Source of the DNA: Lachnoclostridium sp. UBA2905
GTDB lineage: Bacteria > Bacillota > Clostridia > Lachnospirales > Lachnospiraceae
Direction of reading: 5' to 3'
NCBI GenBank assembly: GCA_002349525.1
Contig: DEDL01000033.1
Coordinates: 52,901-116,900, forward strand
DNA: 64,000 nt
Shown in pieces: positions 9,541 through 19,584 of this stretch. A program made the translations under genes and the position numbers. The notes below the pieces were generated by a model. That model saw only the letters and a list, made by a program, of their open reading frames with translations. It was not told the DNA's origin and ran no database searches. Numbering within the stretch: position 1 is the first letter of the stretch; each line of letters begins with the position of its first letter.

Positions 9541-12500
9541 ATGGCATTAAACTGGATTTTTGGCGGTTCAGGCTTTGGAAAATCCCATTACGTATACAAT
9601 GAGATTATGCAAAGATCAGAAAATGAGCCGGACAAAACATATATTGTGATAGTTCCGGAACAGTTTACAATGCAGACTCAGAAGGATATGGTTATGCTTA
9701 GCAAAGCTAAGGGCATTATGAACATTGATGTCCTTAGCTTTGTTCGACTTGCATACAGAGTGCTTGAGGGAACTAATGCCCTTAAGGTGCCTGTGCTTGA
9801 GGATGAAGGAAAGGGCATGATAATAAGAAAAATCCTTAAGGAGCATGATGGAGAGTGGAAAACCTTTGGAAAAAACATTGGACGACTGGGCTTTGTAGAA
9901 GAAATCAAGTCAATTGTGACAGAATTTATTCAGTACCGCATAGATGAAGACGAGATTAAGGTCATGAAAAATAATGTAAGTAAACATAGCATACTTGACA
10001 ACAAATTAAGTGATCTGAACCTCGTATACAGATATTTCAAGGAGTATATGGAAGAACATTATATAGCATCGGAGGAGCTCCTGTCCATTCTTGCCGACTA
10101 TGTGGCAGATTCCGGACTTTTGAAGGACTGTGTCATGTGTATAGATGGATTTACAGGCTTTACACCGGTACAGTACGTTTTATTAAAAGAGCTTATGAAG
10201 GTATGTGGGGACATATATATAACTGTTACCATAGACAGAAATGAAAAAATAACTGATGAATTTGCTGTAGATGACCTTTTCTACATGAGTAAGGACTTTA
10301 TAAGCAAGTGTAACAAAATAGCTAAACAGACAGGAACAGAGATTTCAGAGCCCGTGTGGACTGGAAGAGAGGATAATACCGGCTATCGCTTTGTTGAGGC
10401 TCCGGAAATTGGACTTCTTGAAAAAGAAATTTTCAGGAATAATAAAGCTGTGAAGCAGGAAAAAAATGAAGCTGTTAAGATATATGAAGCTATCAATCCA
10501 TATGAGGAAGCAGGATATGTAGTCTGGAAGATAAGAAATCTGGTTAAAAATAATGGCTTAAGATACAGAGACATTGCTATCATATCCGGAGATACAGCTC
10601 TTTATCAGAGAATAATTGGCAAGGAGTTAGAGAAATGTCAGATACCTTATTTTGCAGATAATACAAGAAATGTACTTGATAACGTCTTTGTTAACATGCT
10701 TGTATCCCTTCTTAATGTTGTAAACAGGGACTTCGAATACAGAAGCGTTATGAGTCTTTTGAAGAATGGCTTTGTAAGGGATTTTATAGATATATGTGAT
10801 GACTATACAGATGAGATAGACAATTATCTATATGCATCTGGTATGCGTGGTTTTTCTTCCTGGAAGAAGGAATGGAAGGATAATAAAAAAAGCAGAACCT
10901 GCAACCGCCTTGTAAATGAGGGAAGAGAAAAGGTTTTAGAGGTTTTTGGCGATGTAGTAACAAAGCTTAAAAAATCAGTAACAGTAGAAGATTACACAAA
11001 ATCCCTGTATGAGTTTATAGTGGCATTTGAAATGAGGGATATTCTTGATAAGATAGCAGAGGAATACGAGAACTCAGGAGATAAGGTACTTGGTAAGGAA
11101 TATTCACAGATATACAGAATAGTTATAAATCTCTTTGACCAGATGGTGCTTCTTATGGGAGATGAGAAGGTATCCATAAAAGAGTATGGCGACCTTTTGA
11201 AAACCGGCTTTAACGAGGCTTCTGTAGGCGTTATTCCACCAGGATCAGACTGTATCATAATAGGTGATATTACAAGAACAAGACTTAAGGATATAAAGGT
11301 GCTTTTCTTTGTGGGAGTAAATGATACCATAGTTCCACAAATAGTAAAATCCGGTGGATTTCTTTCTGAACTTGAAAGGGAAATTCTGTATGACAATGAT
11401 GCCAGGCTGGCGCCAACATTTAAGGAGAGGATATTTAACGAGAGATTTTATCTTTATCTGGCTCTTACAAAGCCATCTAAGGAGCTTAGCATATCCTACT
11501 GTCTTCACAATGATAATGGTGATGAGATGGAGCCTTCCTCTATTATCGGTGAGATTAACAGACTATATAAAAATGGTTGCCTGATACTAAGAGACTATGC
11601 TTCCTGGTCAACAGAGTCATCTCTTGAAAATGATGGAGGAAGGACTCGAAGTATAAATGGTCTTAGAAAATATGTGGCCGGAGTTCTTACTAAGGAAGAA
11701 GAAGAGAAGTGGCTGAAAATATATGGAGCAGTTTCAAATGATACTGACAGCAGAGCATATGACAGTGCATTTTTTGTGGCAGAGGATTCCCATATATCAA
11801 AGGACATTGCAAAGAAGCTTTATGGCAAGGATATAGAGGGAAGTGTAAGCCGCCTTGAAATGTATGCTGCCTGTTCATTTGCTCATTTTATGCGGTATGG
11901 ATTAAAGCTTGAGGAAAGAGGGGCATTTGAGTTAAACATTCCTGATGTGGGTATTATATTCCATCAGGTTATTGAAGAATTTTCCCTCCGCCTTAAGCAC
12001 CTGCATCTTAGATGGAGAGATGTGGAAGAAGAGAATATTGGGGTGTGGACAGAGGAGATATGTGACAGAGTGTGCAGAGAATATGGCGATGGAATTGTAG
12101 ATTCGGATGCACGCAATGGATATATGAAGGACAGAATAGTCAGAATAGCCAAATCCGCTATTTCAAGACTTGCCTCCCATATGAAGGTGGGAATGTTTGA
12201 GGCAGAAAGCTACGAAGTCATGTTTTCTAATATAAGTGATGCGGACAGCCTTAACCTTAATCTTGAAAATGGCAGTAAAATGAAGCTTAAAGGACGCATT
12301 GACAGACTGGATGTATGTGAAACAGATGACAAGGTATTTTATAAGATTATTGACTACAAATCAGGAGATAAGAAGTTTGATCTGACAGGACTTTACTATG
12401 GACTTAATATGCAGCTTATAGTCTACCTTTCAGCAGGCGGGGATATAGAAAGAAAGAAGCATCCGGATAAGCTTGTTATTCCTGCAGGGGCATTTTATTT

Positions 12501-12984
12501 TCATGTGGATGATCCTGTTGTTGATAATTCCAATAATAACGCAGGGGCTCTGGCGAAAAAATTCAGGATGCAGGGACCTGTAAATATGGACTACCAGATA
12601 CCAAGATATATTGATACCAGTCTGGGGGATATTGGTGAAGATGTTCCAATGAATGGCATGGTAAGTTCAGATGTCATCAATGTTAAGGTTACAAAAACCT
12701 GTGATTTTGATGTTCATTCTGAGGTGCTTGACAATGAAAAATTTGGCTACATGATTAATCATGCCTATGAAAAGATGAATTCATTTGGCAATGCCATAGT
12801 TGAGGGCGATGTGGCAGCCGCACCATACAAATTAAATGGTGAAGAGTCCTGCAAATACTGCCCTTATCACAGTATTTGCGGCTTTGATGTAAGGCTTAAT
12901 GGTTATAATTACAGAAAATTAGCTGATAAAAGTGATGAACAGATATGGGAGGAGTGGAGACAAAAGTATGGAAAAGAAGATTGA
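9541..12984 (+). CDS. addB: ATP-dependent helicase/deoxyribonuclease subunit B
   Basis: 1147 residues, typical of Firmicute AddB. With AddA it processes double-strand breaks and loads recombination at Chi-like sites. Visible features are an N-terminal Walker A-like loop GGSGFGKS (8-15); a RecB-type nuclease motif IIDYKSGDK with Asp 938 and Lys 940; and the four cysteines of the AddB iron-sulfur cluster at 778 (AACSFAHFMRYG) and at 1104, 1107 and 1113 (CKYCPYHSIC). All four are present, so the cluster and nuclease site look intact. It overlaps addA by 17 bases, as expected for a stoichiometric complex. A reasonable GAGAAGGTG-type ribosome binding site precedes ATG 9541. Confidence 0.96.
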   Translation: MALNWIFGGSGFGKSHYVYNEIMQRSENEPDKTYIVIVPEQFTMQTQKDMVMLSKAKGIMNIDVLSFVRLAYRVLEGTNALKVPVLEDEGKGMIIRKILKEHDGEWKTFGKNIGRLGFVEEIKSIVTEFIQYRIDEDEIKVMKNNVSKHSILDNKLSDLNLVYRYFKEYMEEHYIASEELLSILADYVADSGLLKDCVMCIDGFTGFTPVQYVLLKELMKVCGDIYITVTIDRNEKITDEFAVDDLFYMSKDFISKCNKIAKQTGTEISEPVWTGREDNTGYRFVEAPEIGLLEKEIFRNNKAVKQEKNEAVKIYEAINPYEEAGYVVWKIRNLVKNNGLRYRDIAIISGDTALYQRIIGKELEKCQIPYFADNTRNVLDNVFVNMLVSLLNVVNRDFEYRSVMSLLKNGFVRDFIDICDDYTDEIDNYLYASGMRGFSSWKKEWKDNKKSRTCNRLVNEGREKVLEVFGDVVTKLKKSVTVEDYTKSLYEFIVAFEMRDILDKIAEEYENSGDKVLGKEYSQIYRIVINLFDQMVLLMGDEKVSIKEYGDLLKTGFNEASVGVIPPGSDCIIIGDITRTRLKDIKVLFFVGVNDTIVPQIVKSGGFLSELEREILYDNDARLAPTFKERIFNERFYLYLALTKPSKELSISYCLHNDNGDEMEPSSIIGEINRLYKNGCLILRDYASWSTESSLENDGGRTRSINGLRKYVAGVLTKEEEEKWLKIYGAVSNDTDSRAYDSAFFVAEDSHISKDIAKKLYGKDIEGSVSRLEMYAACSFAHFMRYGLKLEERGAFELNIPDVGIIFHQVIEEFSLRLKHLHLRWRDVEEENIGVWTEEICDRVCREYGDGIVDSDARNGYMKDRIVRIAKSAISRLASHMKVGMFEAESYEVMFSNISDADSLNLNLENGSKMKLKGRIDRLDVCETDDKVFYKIIDYKSGDKKFDLTGLYYGLNMQLIVYLSAGGDIERKKHPDKLVIPAGAFYFHVDDPVVDNSNNNAGALAKKFRMQGPVNMDYQIPRYIDTSLGDIGEDVPMNGMVSSDVINVKVTKTCDFDVHSEVLDNEKFGYMINHAYEKMNSFGNAIVEGDVAAAPYKLNGEESCKYCPYHSICGFDVRLNGYNYRKLADKSDEQIWEEWRQKYGKED

Positions 12985-15900
12985 ATTTCTGCCTGAGCAG
13001 AAAAAGGCAATTGACCTGCGTGGTAAGAATATTCTTGTGTCCGCTTCTGCAGGAGCCGGAAAAACGGCGGTTCTTACTGAAAGAATAGTTTCGATTTTGT
13101 CGGATACAGCTAAAAGTATTGATATTGATAATCTGGTTGTTGTTACCTTTACAAGGGCGGCAGCAGCACAGATGCGCACAAGAATAGAGGGAAAGCTTAA
13201 GGAAAAGATTGCTGATTGTGAAAATGAGCAGTTAAAAAAGCATCTTAAAAAGCAGATAACCATGCTTCCACATGCTAACATAACTACAATTGACAGCTTT
13301 TGTATGAACATTCTCCGTAATTATTTTTACATGATAAATCTGGATCCATCATTTAAAATGATGGAGGAAAATGATAATAAGCTTATGATGAAGGATGTTC
13401 TGCATGAGCTTCTGTGCGAGAAATATGAAGAGAAGACACCACAGTTTATCGACCTTGTGGAGAGAATTGCACCGGGAAAAACAGACATGCCCCTTGTAAA
13501 TACAATATTCAGACTGTACCGCTTTGCAATAAGCCATGCCTGGCCAACGGAGTGGCTTGATGACTGCAGAAAAATATATAATGTCACAGAAAAAGAGGAT
13601 ATTGACAAACTCTCCATAATAAAGGATTCCGGAGTGCTTCTCAGTGCGAAAACCATAATTAGCCAGGAAATATGCCGTATGGAAAAAGCAGTACTGCTTG
13701 TGTCTCCAATGGCTGGAGAAAAGCAGACTCCGGAAATGGATGCTTATACTGTTTTTCTGTCCAATGAATATGAGGCTTTGAAACAGTTGATGGACTGCCA
13801 GACATATTCTCAATATAAGAAGGCTTTGAATAAACTGACATTTGAAAGATTCCCTTCAAAAAAGGTCATTAATGATGAGCTTTTTAGAAAAGAAGAAGCC
13901 AAAAAAATAAGGGAAACTACAAAGAAGAATATAAAAAAGCTTATTACAGATTATTTTAGCTTTGAAACAGAGGAAATTGCTGTGGAATTTGAAATACTTA
14001 AACCGGCTATAAATGAGCTGATAGATATAACACAGGAATTTGCCAGAAGATTTGATGAAAAGAAGCGCGAAGAAAATGTTATAGATTTTAATGATGTGGA
14101 ACATTTTGCACTGGATATTCTGTATGAGACTGATGAAAATGGCAATCATATACCATCCCATGCTGCAAGGGAACTTATGGACAAATATGAGTATATTCTT
14201 ATAGATGAATATCAGGACAGTAATGATGTTCAGGAGGCTATACTTACAGCATTTTCAAAAGAGCAAAAGGGTATTAAAAATATGTTCATGGTTGGTGATG
14301 TCAAGCAGAGTATATATCAGTTTAGACTTGCAAAGCCTGAGATATTTGAAGCTAAAAGAATGTCCTATTCGGAAAATGAGCAGGAAAGTGAAGATGTAAG
14401 AATAGTTCTTGGACGTAATTTCAGAAGCAGCCGGACAATACTTGAAGGCGTTAATTATCTTTTTAAGAACATAATGAAATCTGAAATTGGCGGAGTTGAG
14501 TATGATGAGAGTCACTGCTTTAAATTTGGTGATGATAAACCGGTTACAGATGAAACTGCGGATCCAATAGAAGTAATATATGTTACCACCGGTGACAATG
14601 ATATTACTACAGATAGTGACCTTAGTGATTACAGTAAGCGTGAGCTTGAAGCTATGGCTGTTGCAAAGCGGATAAAAGCACTTACTGATCCTGAGACCGG
14701 CTATAAAATATTTGATAAGGATATAAATGATTATAGAATTGTCTCATATAGTGACATTGTCATTCTTATGCGTAGTATGAAGGGCTGGGCAGAGGAATTT
14801 GTAGAGGTTCTTAATAAAAAGGGAATACCTGCAACAGCTGAAGAGAAAAAAGGATATTTTTCAGCATATGAGATACAGATTGTCCTTTCATTTTTAAAAA
14901 TTATTGATAACCCAAGGCAGGACATACCACTTATAGCCGTTATGAAATCCTTATTTGGAGGCTTTACAGAGGAAGAACTTTCAATTATAAGGTTAGCAGG
15001 TGAGGGAGATATGTATTCGGCCCTTGTGGAGTATGCAAATAGAAAAAGTGATGATACACCAACCAAAGTTAAGGCTGTAGAATTTCTTGATATGCTTGGC
15101 GGGTTCAGAAGAAAGGCACCATATTATAAGGTTTACGAAATAATTGGCCAGATACTTGAAAGCAAAGATTTTTATCTCAACATGGAGGCTATGCCCGGAG
15201 GAGACAGAAGAGGCGGCAATTTAAGGATGCTTACTAAAAAAGCCATTGAATACGAAAAATCTGAGAAGAAGTCCATATTTGAATTTTTAAGCTCTATAAG
15301 TGAGATGATAGATTCAGATATAGATTTTGGAGAAGCAGGTATGGAGGCGTCGCCTGAGGGTAATGTCAGAATTATGAGTATTCACAAAAGTAAGGGTCTT
15401 GAATTTCCGGTGGTAATAGCAGCAGGAATGGGCAAGTGCTTTAACCTTACAGATACAAAAAATGTTGTTGATATTCATCCAGAGCTTGGAATCGGAGCTG
15501 ACATAATAGACTATAATACAAGAGTTAAGAAAAAGACCTTTATTAAGAAGACCGTAGATTACAAAATAAGAGACGATATATTTGGAGAGGAACTCCGTGT
15601 TTTATATGTTGCCATGACACGTCCGCAAAATAAACTTATAATTACAGGTTACATTAAGAATGCGGAAAAGTATCTTGAAGACAGTGGAGAAAAAGGTTTT
15701 GACTATAATGATATGAAATCCCCAAGAGCCTCATATCTTTCCTGGATAACACCATTTGTTATTTTAAATCCTACACTTTTTTATGTGGAAATTATAAGTG
15801 CAGACGGAATAATAGTGAATGAAAGTCTTGAAGATGTGAAAAATGAGGAGAAGAAGCTTAATTTGTCTTCCATGTTAAAGGAGTCTGATTTTTCGGAGAT

Positions 15901-16630
15901 ACAGGGTATTATTGAAGAAAACAGGGAATACCATTATCCATATATGGAGGAAACTGCATTCCCGATTAAGGTTTCAGTATCTGACATAAAGCATAAGAAT
16001 GCTATGGAAGAAGACGAAGAGGCCACAAAGGCAGCATGGGTACAGACAGAAAAACCTGAGTACATCCCTTCATTTGTAAAGGGAGAAGAAGAGGAGGAAA
16101 AGGTAATAGGAGCGGCAAGAGGAACTATATACCATGGACTTATGGAGCATATAGATTTGTCCCTGAAGCCACAAAAAGAGACGATCACATCATTTATAGA
16201 GGAACTTATGAGAAAGGGTGTCCTTCCTGAAAATACCATATCGGATCGTATTATTAATACCTACAAAATACGACAGTTTCTTATAAGTAAGGTTGCAGCG
16301 CGTATGCAGGCAGCAGAAGGCAAAGGAAAATTATACAGAGAGCAGCCCTTTGTAATGGGCCTTCCGGCAAGTATGATATATCCTGAAACAAACAGTGAGG
16401 AAACTATAATTGTACAGGGTATTATTGATGTATTTTTTGAAGAAGAGGATGGTATGGTCCTGCTTGATTATAAGACAGACAGGCTGAATGAGGGTGAGGA
16501 AGAAACACTCATAAACAGATACAGGTCCCAGATGGAATGTTATAAAATGGCGATAGAAAAAACCTCTTCAAAAAAGGTTAAGGAGATTATACTCTATTCA
16601 TTTTCACTGGATAAGGAAATTTTATTATGA
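12968..16630 (+). CDS. addA: ATP-dependent helicase/nuclease subunit A
   Basis: 1220-residue UvrD/Rep-type superfamily 1 helicase with a C-terminal RecB-family nuclease domain. Motif I is SASAGAGKTAVLTERI (Lys 32); motif II is IDEYQDSNDVQ (Asp 413); the nuclease domain shows GTIYHGLMEHI near residue 1055 and LLDYKTDRL (Asp 1167, Lys 1169). The frame is open upstream to 12932, but ATG 12968 follows GGGAGGAG by about 11 bases and gives the family-like N-terminus MEKKIEFLPEQKKAID, so it is chosen. It lies inside the last 17 bases of addB and its own stop overlaps the next start by 4 bases. This is a three-gene translationally coupled unit. Confidence 0.96.
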   Translation: MEKKIEFLPEQKKAIDLRGKNILVSASAGAGKTAVLTERIVSILSDTAKSIDIDNLVVVTFTRAAAAQMRTRIEGKLKEKIADCENEQLKKHLKKQITMLPHANITTIDSFCMNILRNYFYMINLDPSFKMMEENDNKLMMKDVLHELLCEKYEEKTPQFIDLVERIAPGKTDMPLVNTIFRLYRFAISHAWPTEWLDDCRKIYNVTEKEDIDKLSIIKDSGVLLSAKTIISQEICRMEKAVLLVSPMAGEKQTPEMDAYTVFLSNEYEALKQLMDCQTYSQYKKALNKLTFERFPSKKVINDELFRKEEAKKIRETTKKNIKKLITDYFSFETEEIAVEFEILKPAINELIDITQEFARRFDEKKREENVIDFNDVEHFALDILYETDENGNHIPSHAARELMDKYEYILIDEYQDSNDVQEAILTAFSKEQKGIKNMFMVGDVKQSIYQFRLAKPEIFEAKRMSYSENEQESEDVRIVLGRNFRSSRTILEGVNYLFKNIMKSEIGGVEYDESHCFKFGDDKPVTDETADPIEVIYVTTGDNDITTDSDLSDYSKRELEAMAVAKRIKALTDPETGYKIFDKDINDYRIVSYSDIVILMRSMKGWAEEFVEVLNKKGIPATAEEKKGYFSAYEIQIVLSFLKIIDNPRQDIPLIAVMKSLFGGFTEEELSIIRLAGEGDMYSALVEYANRKSDDTPTKVKAVEFLDMLGGFRRKAPYYKVYEIIGQILESKDFYLNMEAMPGGDRRGGNLRMLTKKAIEYEKSEKKSIFEFLSSISEMIDSDIDFGEAGMEASPEGNVRIMSIHKSKGLEFPVVIAAGMGKCFNLTDTKNVVDIHPELGIGADIIDYNTRVKKKTFIKKTVDYKIRDDIFGEELRVLYVAMTRPQNKLIITGYIKNAEKYLEDSGEKGFDYNDMKSPRASYLSWITPFVILNPTLFYVEIISADGIIVNESLEDVKNEEKKLNLSSMLKESDFSEIQGIIEENREYHYPYMEETAFPIKVSVSDIKHKNAMEEDEEATKAAWVQTEKPEYIPSFVKGEEEEEKVIGAARGTIYHGLMEHIDLSLKPQKETITSFIEELMRKGVLPENTISDRIINTYKIRQFLISKVAARMQAAEGKGKLYREQPFVMGLPASMIYPETNSEETIIVQGIIDVFFEEEDGMVLLDYKTDRLNEGEEETLINRYRSQMECYKMAIEKTSSKKVKEIILYSFSLDKEILL

Positions 16631-17370
16631 ACGATGAAGAAATGATATTAAAAAGGCTCAAAGAACTATATAACAGGGCCTATAACAAAGGCTATTATAC
16701 CTATAGTACATTTCTGGGACTTAATGGCCAGTCAGTTTTGGCTTCCTTTGCCAGTGCCAATATGGTGACGCTCTTTGGTGGAACCGGTGGTACTGAAAGG
16801 GTGGTGGCAGCCTTTGGTGACAAAGAAATGTATGGTTATGAGCCCGTTTTTCCAATTAAGTGTATCAAGATAAGCCCAAAGGGGCCTAAGTTTGCGGAGA
16901 ATCTATCACACAGGGATTTTCTTGGCAGCATATTAAGTCTTGGCATTGAAAGGGAACAGGTTGGTGACATAATAATCAAAGATGGTGGTGCCCATGTATT
17001 TGTGCTGGATAATATGGCGGCATATATTACAGATAATCTTGATAGGATCAGGCATACGCCGGTACGCTGTGAACTGACAGAGGATATACCGGACATATAT
17101 AGTGAAGCAAAGGAGCTTGTTGTACAGATTCCTTCTGAAAGGGTTGACGTACTTGTATCAAAGGTTTACCATCTTTCGCGAAATGATGTGACTTCACTTA
17201 TAAAGGGCAAAAAAATATACATTGATGGTGTTTTATGTAACAAGGACGGAGCCAGAATTAAGAATGGAAATGTCATATCCGTAAGAGGATACGGGCGTAT
17301 CTGGTATGGTGAAGTCATGCAGACAACTAAAAAAGGAAATCTCTGCGTTAAGGTAAGTGCAGCAGTATAA
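16627..17370 (+). CDS. S4-domain RNA-binding protein, YlmH-like
   Basis: 247 residues. The C-terminal third is an S4 RNA-binding domain (RVDVLVSKVYHLSRNDVTSL, then KKIYIDGVLCNKDGARIKNG). The N-terminal part resembles the YlmH family, with YTYSTFLGLNGQSVLASFA and a central IKDGGAHVFVLDNMAAYI segment. YlmH is a ribosome-associated protein with a role in rescue of stalled translation and is usually found near division genes; here it follows addA through an ATGA overlap, a different setting. Length and domain order match the family, so I regard it as a true YlmH homolog with modest uncertainty. Confidence 0.85.
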   Translation: MNDEEMILKRLKELYNRAYNKGYYTYSTFLGLNGQSVLASFASANMVTLFGGTGGTERVVAAFGDKEMYGYEPVFPIKCIKISPKGPKFAENLSHRDFLGSILSLGIEREQVGDIIIKDGGAHVFVLDNMAAYITDNLDRIRHTPVRCELTEDIPDIYSEAKELVVQIPSERVDVLVSKVYHLSRNDVTSLIKGKKIYIDGVLCNKDGARIKNGNVISVRGYGRIWYGEVMQTTKKGNLCVKVSAAV

Positions 17371-17377
17371 TTACTGC

Positions 17378-17406
17378 TTGCATTTGTTAATGAAAAAGAG
17401 TATTCT
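17378..17406 (+). promoter_or_regulatory. Candidate sigma-A promoter for pta
   Basis: TTGCAT at 17378-17383 and TATTCT at 17401-17406 are separated by exactly 17 bases, just before pta. The preceding gene ends at 17370. The -35 box is imperfect, so this is a moderate prediction. Confidence 0.5.
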
Positions 17407-17439
17407 AACATAAGAAAAGACAAAGGAAGGTGTAAGTGG

Positions 17440-18414
17440 ATGTTTGATAAATTAATTCAGACTTTAAAAAATGCCCCTAAGACAATAGTATTTACAGAGG
17501 GTAATGATCCAAGAATTCTTGAGGCTTCAGCTAAGATTCTTCAGGATGATTTTCTTAAGCCAATTCTTGTTGGTAGCGAAGAAGAGATTTTAGGCGTTGC
17601 AAAGAAGAACGGATTTAACGTAGAAGGTGCTACAATCATTGATCCTGCCAACTACGACAAAATGGACGAGATGATAGATACACTTTGTGAGCTCAGAAAG
17701 AAGAAGGGACTTACAAGGGAAGATGCAGCCAGGATGCTTTCACAGGCTAACTACTTTGGTACAATGCTTGTTAAGATGGGATATGCAGATGCACTTCTTG
17801 GTGGAGCAACATATTCAACAGCAGATACAGTAAGACCTGCACTTCAGATCATTAAGACTAAGCCAGGTAACTCTATCGTATCTTCATGCTTTATTCTTTC
17901 AAGAGAAAAAGATGGCAATAATGAGCTCCTTGCAATGGGTGACTGTGCTATTAACATCGACCCAACAGAAGATCAGTTAGTTGAGATAGCAGAAGAGACT
18001 ATTAAGTGTGCTAAGATATTTGGTATGGATCCTAAGACAGCATTCCTTAGCTATTCATCACTTGGTTCAGGTAAGGGTGAGGATGTTGATAAGGTACGTA
18101 ATGCATGTGCTAAGGCAAAAGAGAAAATGCCTGAAGAAGCAATTGACGGAGAGCTTCAGTTTGATGCTGCAGTTTCACCAGAGGTTGCACGTACAAAGTG
18201 TCCGGATTCACCAGTTGCAGGATATGCTAATACATTCATTTTCCCTGATATCAATGCAGGTAATATTGGATACAAGATTGCACAGAGACTTGGTGGATTT
18301 GATGCATATGGTCCGGTTCTTCTTGGACTTAATGCTCCTATCAATGACCTTTCAAGAGGATGTAATGCTGAAGAAGTTTACAGTATGGCAATAATTACAG
18401 CTGCTCTTGCATAA
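17440..18414 (+). CDS. pta: Phosphate acetyltransferase
   Basis: 324 residues, the standard length of the short (single-domain) Pta. It interconverts acetyl-CoA and acetyl phosphate, the first half of acetate production with ATP gain. Family segments are FTEGNDPRILEA, RKKKGLTREDAARML, YFGTMLVKMGYADALLGGAT, VSPEVARTKCPDSPVAGYAN and the C-terminal PINDLSRGCNAEEVY. Codon choice is strongly biased and the start has an AAGGAAGG site, as for a highly expressed enzyme. The usual partner ackA does not follow; after a terminator comes a metal transporter gene. An ackA elsewhere in the genome is therefore expected. Confidence 0.96.
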   Translation: MFDKLIQTLKNAPKTIVFTEGNDPRILEASAKILQDDFLKPILVGSEEEILGVAKKNGFNVEGATIIDPANYDKMDEMIDTLCELRKKKGLTREDAARMLSQANYFGTMLVKMGYADALLGGATYSTADTVRPALQIIKTKPGNSIVSSCFILSREKDGNNELLAMGDCAINIDPTEDQLVEIAEETIKCAKIFGMDPKTAFLSYSSLGSGKGEDVDKVRNACAKAKEKMPEEAIDGELQFDAAVSPEVARTKCPDSPVAGYANTFIFPDINAGNIGYKIAQRLGGFDAYGPVLLGLNAPINDLSRGCNAEEVYSMAIITAALA

Positions 18415-18445
18415 TAACAGGCAGTCTGTTTGACAGATTAATTTA

Positions 18446-18484
18446 ATGCAGCCCTGCCAGGTGAGGTACGGGCTGCATTTTTTT
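18446..18484 (+). terminator. Rho-independent terminator after pta
   Basis: ATGCAGCCC (18446-18454) pairs with GGGCTGCAT (18470-18478) and runs into seven T residues (18478-18484). The next gene begins only 12 bases later, so it is either read from leakage or from a promoter overlapping this region. Confidence 0.85.
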
Positions 18485-18496
18485 GGGGTATAGAGA

Positions 18497-19387
18497 ATGA
18501 AAAAAGATAAGTTGAAAATTGAAAAACAGATATTAAGATTATCCTTTATTGGAAGTATTTTATTTGTCATTGCAGAGGGCATTATGGCCTGGATAACCCA
18601 CTCCCATTCCCTCTTAACAGATTGTCTGTTTGATGCAGCTGATCTTGTTATGATAGGACCATTTCTTGTGCTGATTCCACTTTTATATAAACCGGTTACG
18701 GAAAAGCATCCCTATGGATATTCCCAGGTGGAATCGCTGTTTTTGTTAGTTAAATACAGTGTGCTGTTTGCACTTACATGCAATCTTCTTGTGGAGAATG
18801 TTAAGCTTTTGCTTGGCGGTGGACACGATGTGGATGCGGGAAGCATTGCAATATTTGAACTCCTGGTATGTTTTGGATGCGCTGCTATGTACATTACACT
18901 GGAGCATTACAGCAAAAAATACGAATCAGACACTATTAAGGCTGAGCTTTATATGTGGCGCTTAGATATAGTAAGCAGTATGGGTGTTGCAATTGCATTT
19001 GCCCTGCAGACAATGTTAGTACACACAAGACTTAATTTTCTGGTGTCTTACATAGATCCGGCTGTTGCAGTTGTAATGGCCTTATTTTTAATAAAGGAAC
19101 CTGTGCAGGTTATATTCCAGAGTATAAGAAATCTTGTTCTATTTGCTCCGGAAAAGGAAGTGTTTGAGCAGATACATGGAATAGTTGATAAGCACATGAA
19201 GGATTATCCTTATGAGGTTACATTTTTAGATGTTATCCAGACAGGCCGTAAGCTCTGGGTAGAAGTGTATATCGGCAATCAGACGGATGTCATACATATC
19301 AGTATACTGCATCGTGTAAGAGATGAGATAAGGCAGGAGCTTAAACATAAATATGATCAGGTGTATATTGAGATAATACCCGACTAA
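18497..19387 (+). CDS. Cation diffusion facilitator family transporter
   Basis: 296 residues, the usual CDF length. Several membrane helices fill the first 200 residues, with the family features SLLTDCLFDAADL in helix 2 and YGYSQVESLF (metal and proton site region), followed by a cytosolic C-terminal domain of about 90 residues (VFEQIHGIVDKHM...VTFLDV...GRKLWVEVYIG). CDF proteins export divalent metals such as Zn, Mn or Fe by proton antiport. The canonical HxxxD in helix 5 is not obvious here: the corresponding stretch reads ELYMWRLDIVSSMG, a divergent site seen in some CDF subgroups, so metal choice is unclear. The gene sits directly behind the pta terminator, and its last 15 codons are the apparent seed of the following repeat array. 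Confidence 0.85.
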   Translation: MKKDKLKIEKQILRLSFIGSILFVIAEGIMAWITHSHSLLTDCLFDAADLVMIGPFLVLIPLLYKPVTEKHPYGYSQVESLFLLVKYSVLFALTCNLLVENVKLLLGGGHDVDAGSIAIFELLVCFGCAAMYITLEHYSKKYESDTIKAELYMWRLDIVSSMGVAIAFALQTMLVHTRLNFLVSYIDPAVAVVMALFLIKEPVQVIFQSIRNLVLFAPEKEVFEQIHGIVDKHMKDYPYEVTFLDVIQTGRKLWVEVYIGNQTDVIHISILHRVRDEIRQELKHKYDQVYIEIIPD

Positions 19388-19580
19388 TCAGATGAAAATA
19401 TGAACAAGAATATTGAGACGATACCCGACTAATCAGATGAAAATTTGACCAGGAATATTGAGACAATACCCAACTAATCAGATGAAAATTTGACCAGGAA
19501 TATTGAGACAATATCTGATTAATCAGGTATTAATATGACCATATATATCGGGATAATACCAGATAAATCAGGCGGAGGGT
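19336..19580 (+). repeat. 45-bp decaying tandem array made of the transporter gene's 3' end
   Basis: The block at 19336-19380, the coding sequence for the last 15 residues of the transporter, is followed by units starting at 19381, 19426, 19471 and 19516, with a partial unit at 19561; every step is exactly 45 bases. The stop codon TAA at 19385-19387 recurs in the same phase in the next three units. Later units decay step by step. Read in the transporter frame the units give SDENMNKNIETIPD-stop, SDENLTRNIETIPN-stop and SDENLTRNIETISD-stop. 45 is 15 codons, so phase is kept. The last partial unit merges into the ribosome binding site of the next gene. Confidence 0.88.
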
Positions 19581-19584
19581 GGAT

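Noticed and set aside
19381..19580. CRISPR-like repeat array
   Set aside because: Units are directly joined with no spacers and derive from the upstream gene end.
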